Below, piece by piece: positions 5,890 to 6,507 of a stretch of DNA of 6,507 nucleotides (positions are counted from its first letter, which is position 1; each line of letters opens with the position of its first letter). The notes below the pieces were generated by a model. The model searched no databases. It was not told where the DNA came from and saw only the letters and a list, made by a program, of their open reading frames with translations. The stretch is taken from contig JAZNNI010000004.1 of NCBI GenBank assembly GCA_045580145.1, positions 1 to 6,507 of the forward strand, read 5' to 3'. Origin of the DNA: UBA1738 sp045580145 (GTDB lineage Bacteria; Bacillota; Clostridia; UBA1381). The position numbers were made by a program, and so were the translations under genes.

Positions 5890-6507
5890 ATGGACCGCAG
5901 AGAAAATTTATTCAATGAACTCGAAAGGGAAAATGCTACTCCCCCTATAGAGCAACCCACACATTCAGCTAATCCCAACGGACAGCAATATAATGCTAAT
6001 CAGCCGCATACAAGCGGTTATCCGCAGCAAAATCCCAATCAGCCACATCAAAACGGTTATCCACAACAAAATCCAAATCAGCCGTATCAAAACGGTTATC
6101 CGCAACAAAATCCAAATCAACCGTATCAAAACGGTTATCCTCAGCAAAATCCAAATTATCCGCAATATAATGCAAATACACAACAAAACAGATATAACCC
6201 ATATCCGTCTATGACTCCTGAACAAAAAGCGGCGGCAGAGGTCAAGGAAATGAAAAAACGCAGCCGCCGTGAAAGTACAATTGTAGGAACATTCATTGTA
6301 CTGGCAATTGTGACTGCTGCTATCGGAATTACAGGCATTGTCTACGACATTATGACAAGCAAGGATAGAATTCCTACTATCCACAACTCCGATAAAGTAG
6401 TGATTTTCCAGAATACAAAGCCTGAAATTTCGGAAAAAATTTCTGAACAGCTTGACGAATTCGGCAGATACTCCACCGAGGGTGCGGCAGCTGCTGTAAG
6501 AGAATCA
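5890..6507 (+). CDS. Single-pass membrane protein with Q/N/P-rich repeat tail (3' end outside window)
   Basis: The frame runs from ATG 5890 to the window edge without a stop, giving 206 complete codons. AAGGAG (5879-5884) overlaps the kinase stop codon, five bases before the ATG, so the gene is co-transcribed and probably translationally coupled to the kinase. Residues 1-30 are charged/polar. Residues 31-94 are a Gln/Asn/Pro/Tyr-rich region with 13-residue repeats (GYPQQNPNQPYQN type). Then come a basic patch KKRSRR (about 122-127) and one hydrophobic helix at about 130-152. By the positive-inside rule the repeat tail is cytoplasmic and the C-terminal part outside. Visible outer residues (153-206) show no catalytic motif. 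Firmicutes HtrA-like proteases can have this tail-plus-anchor layout beside a two-component pair, so that is one possibility; a signalling partner of the kinase is another. Not recognised with confidence. Confidence 0.88.
   Translation, partial: MDRRENLFNELERENATPPIEQPTHSANPNGQQYNANQPHTSGYPQQNPNQPHQNGYPQQNPNQPYQNGYPQQNPNQPYQNGYPQQNPNYPQYNANTQQNRYNPYPSMTPEQKAAAEVKEMKKRSRRESTIVGTFIVLAIVTAAIGITGIVYDIMTSKDRIPTIHNSDKVVIFQNTKPEISEKISEQLDEFGRYSTEGAAAAVRES
6016..6171 (+). repeat. Four 39-bp in-frame tandem repeats
   Basis: Units start at 6016, 6055, 6094 and 6133, each encoding 13 residues on the pattern GYPQQNPNQP(H/Y)QN; the fourth is degenerate (NYPQYN end). A still more degenerate 12-residue unit precedes them at 5980-6015 (GQQYNANQPHTS). 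Units 2 and 3 differ at only two bases, both silent. Differences between units 1 and 2 are silent except one His/Tyr change. The repeats encode the cytoplasmic tail of the membrane protein. Confidence 0.9.

Noticed and set aside
5980..6171. CRISPR or intergenic repeat
   Set aside because: The 39-bp units are contiguous, in frame, separated by no spacers and mostly silent in their variation, so they are coding repeats.
5965..6384. 139-codon - strand frame with repeated ILLRITVLIRLIW peptides
   Set aside because: It is the antisense shadow of the 39-bp repeats and transmembrane segment of the real + strand gene, which stays open to the window edge.

Overview
The window looks like chromosomal DNA from a low-to-mid GC Gram-positive bacterium, most likely a gut-type Clostridia/Oscillospiraceae (Ruminococcus-like) genome. 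The reasons are strong AGGAGG-type ribosome binding sites, a textbook SigA promoter (TTGACT-N17-TATAAT), a probable TTG start, U-tailed terminators, very AT-rich intergenic DNA and an OmpR-family regulator/kinase pair. The genus is inferred from style, not proven. All genes read on the + strand.

Left part (1-1953): the 3' end of an Ala/Pro/Gln-rich protein of unknown function is followed, across a 14-bp intercistronic hairpin, by a TPR-like helical-repeat protein. The two probably form one transcript, ending at a good rho-independent terminator at 1921-1953. Around and beyond this terminator (about 1861-2079) is a composite non-coding repeat array made of two interleaved motifs.

Middle (2139-3224): a lone, clearly AT-richer gene encodes a 361-aa protein. 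Its C-terminal half carries a PD-(D/E)XK nuclease signature (D265, E278-V-K280, then QLNQY), and its N-terminal half resembles a PUA/EVE-type nucleic-acid reader domain. No methyltransferase or helicase lies beside it. I infer a stand-alone, possibly modification-dependent, restriction or anti-phage nuclease acquired by transfer. This is the best candidate for an undescribed system here.

Right part (3378-6507): a consensus promoter drives an OmpR/PhoB-type response regulator. It is followed by a hairpin terminator, a 158-bp MITE-like element with 16-bp terminal inverted repeats and a 4-bp ATAA target duplication, a membrane sensor histidine kinase (probable TTG start at 4441), and then a closely linked gene running off the window. 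That last gene encodes a protein with a Q/N/P/Y-rich cytoplasmic tail built from 13-residue repeats, one transmembrane helix and an extracytoplasmic part. The kinase probably senses an envelope signal and phosphorylates the regulator. The membrane-anchored protein may be an effector or partner of this pathway; an HtrA-like protease is possible but not shown by the visible part.
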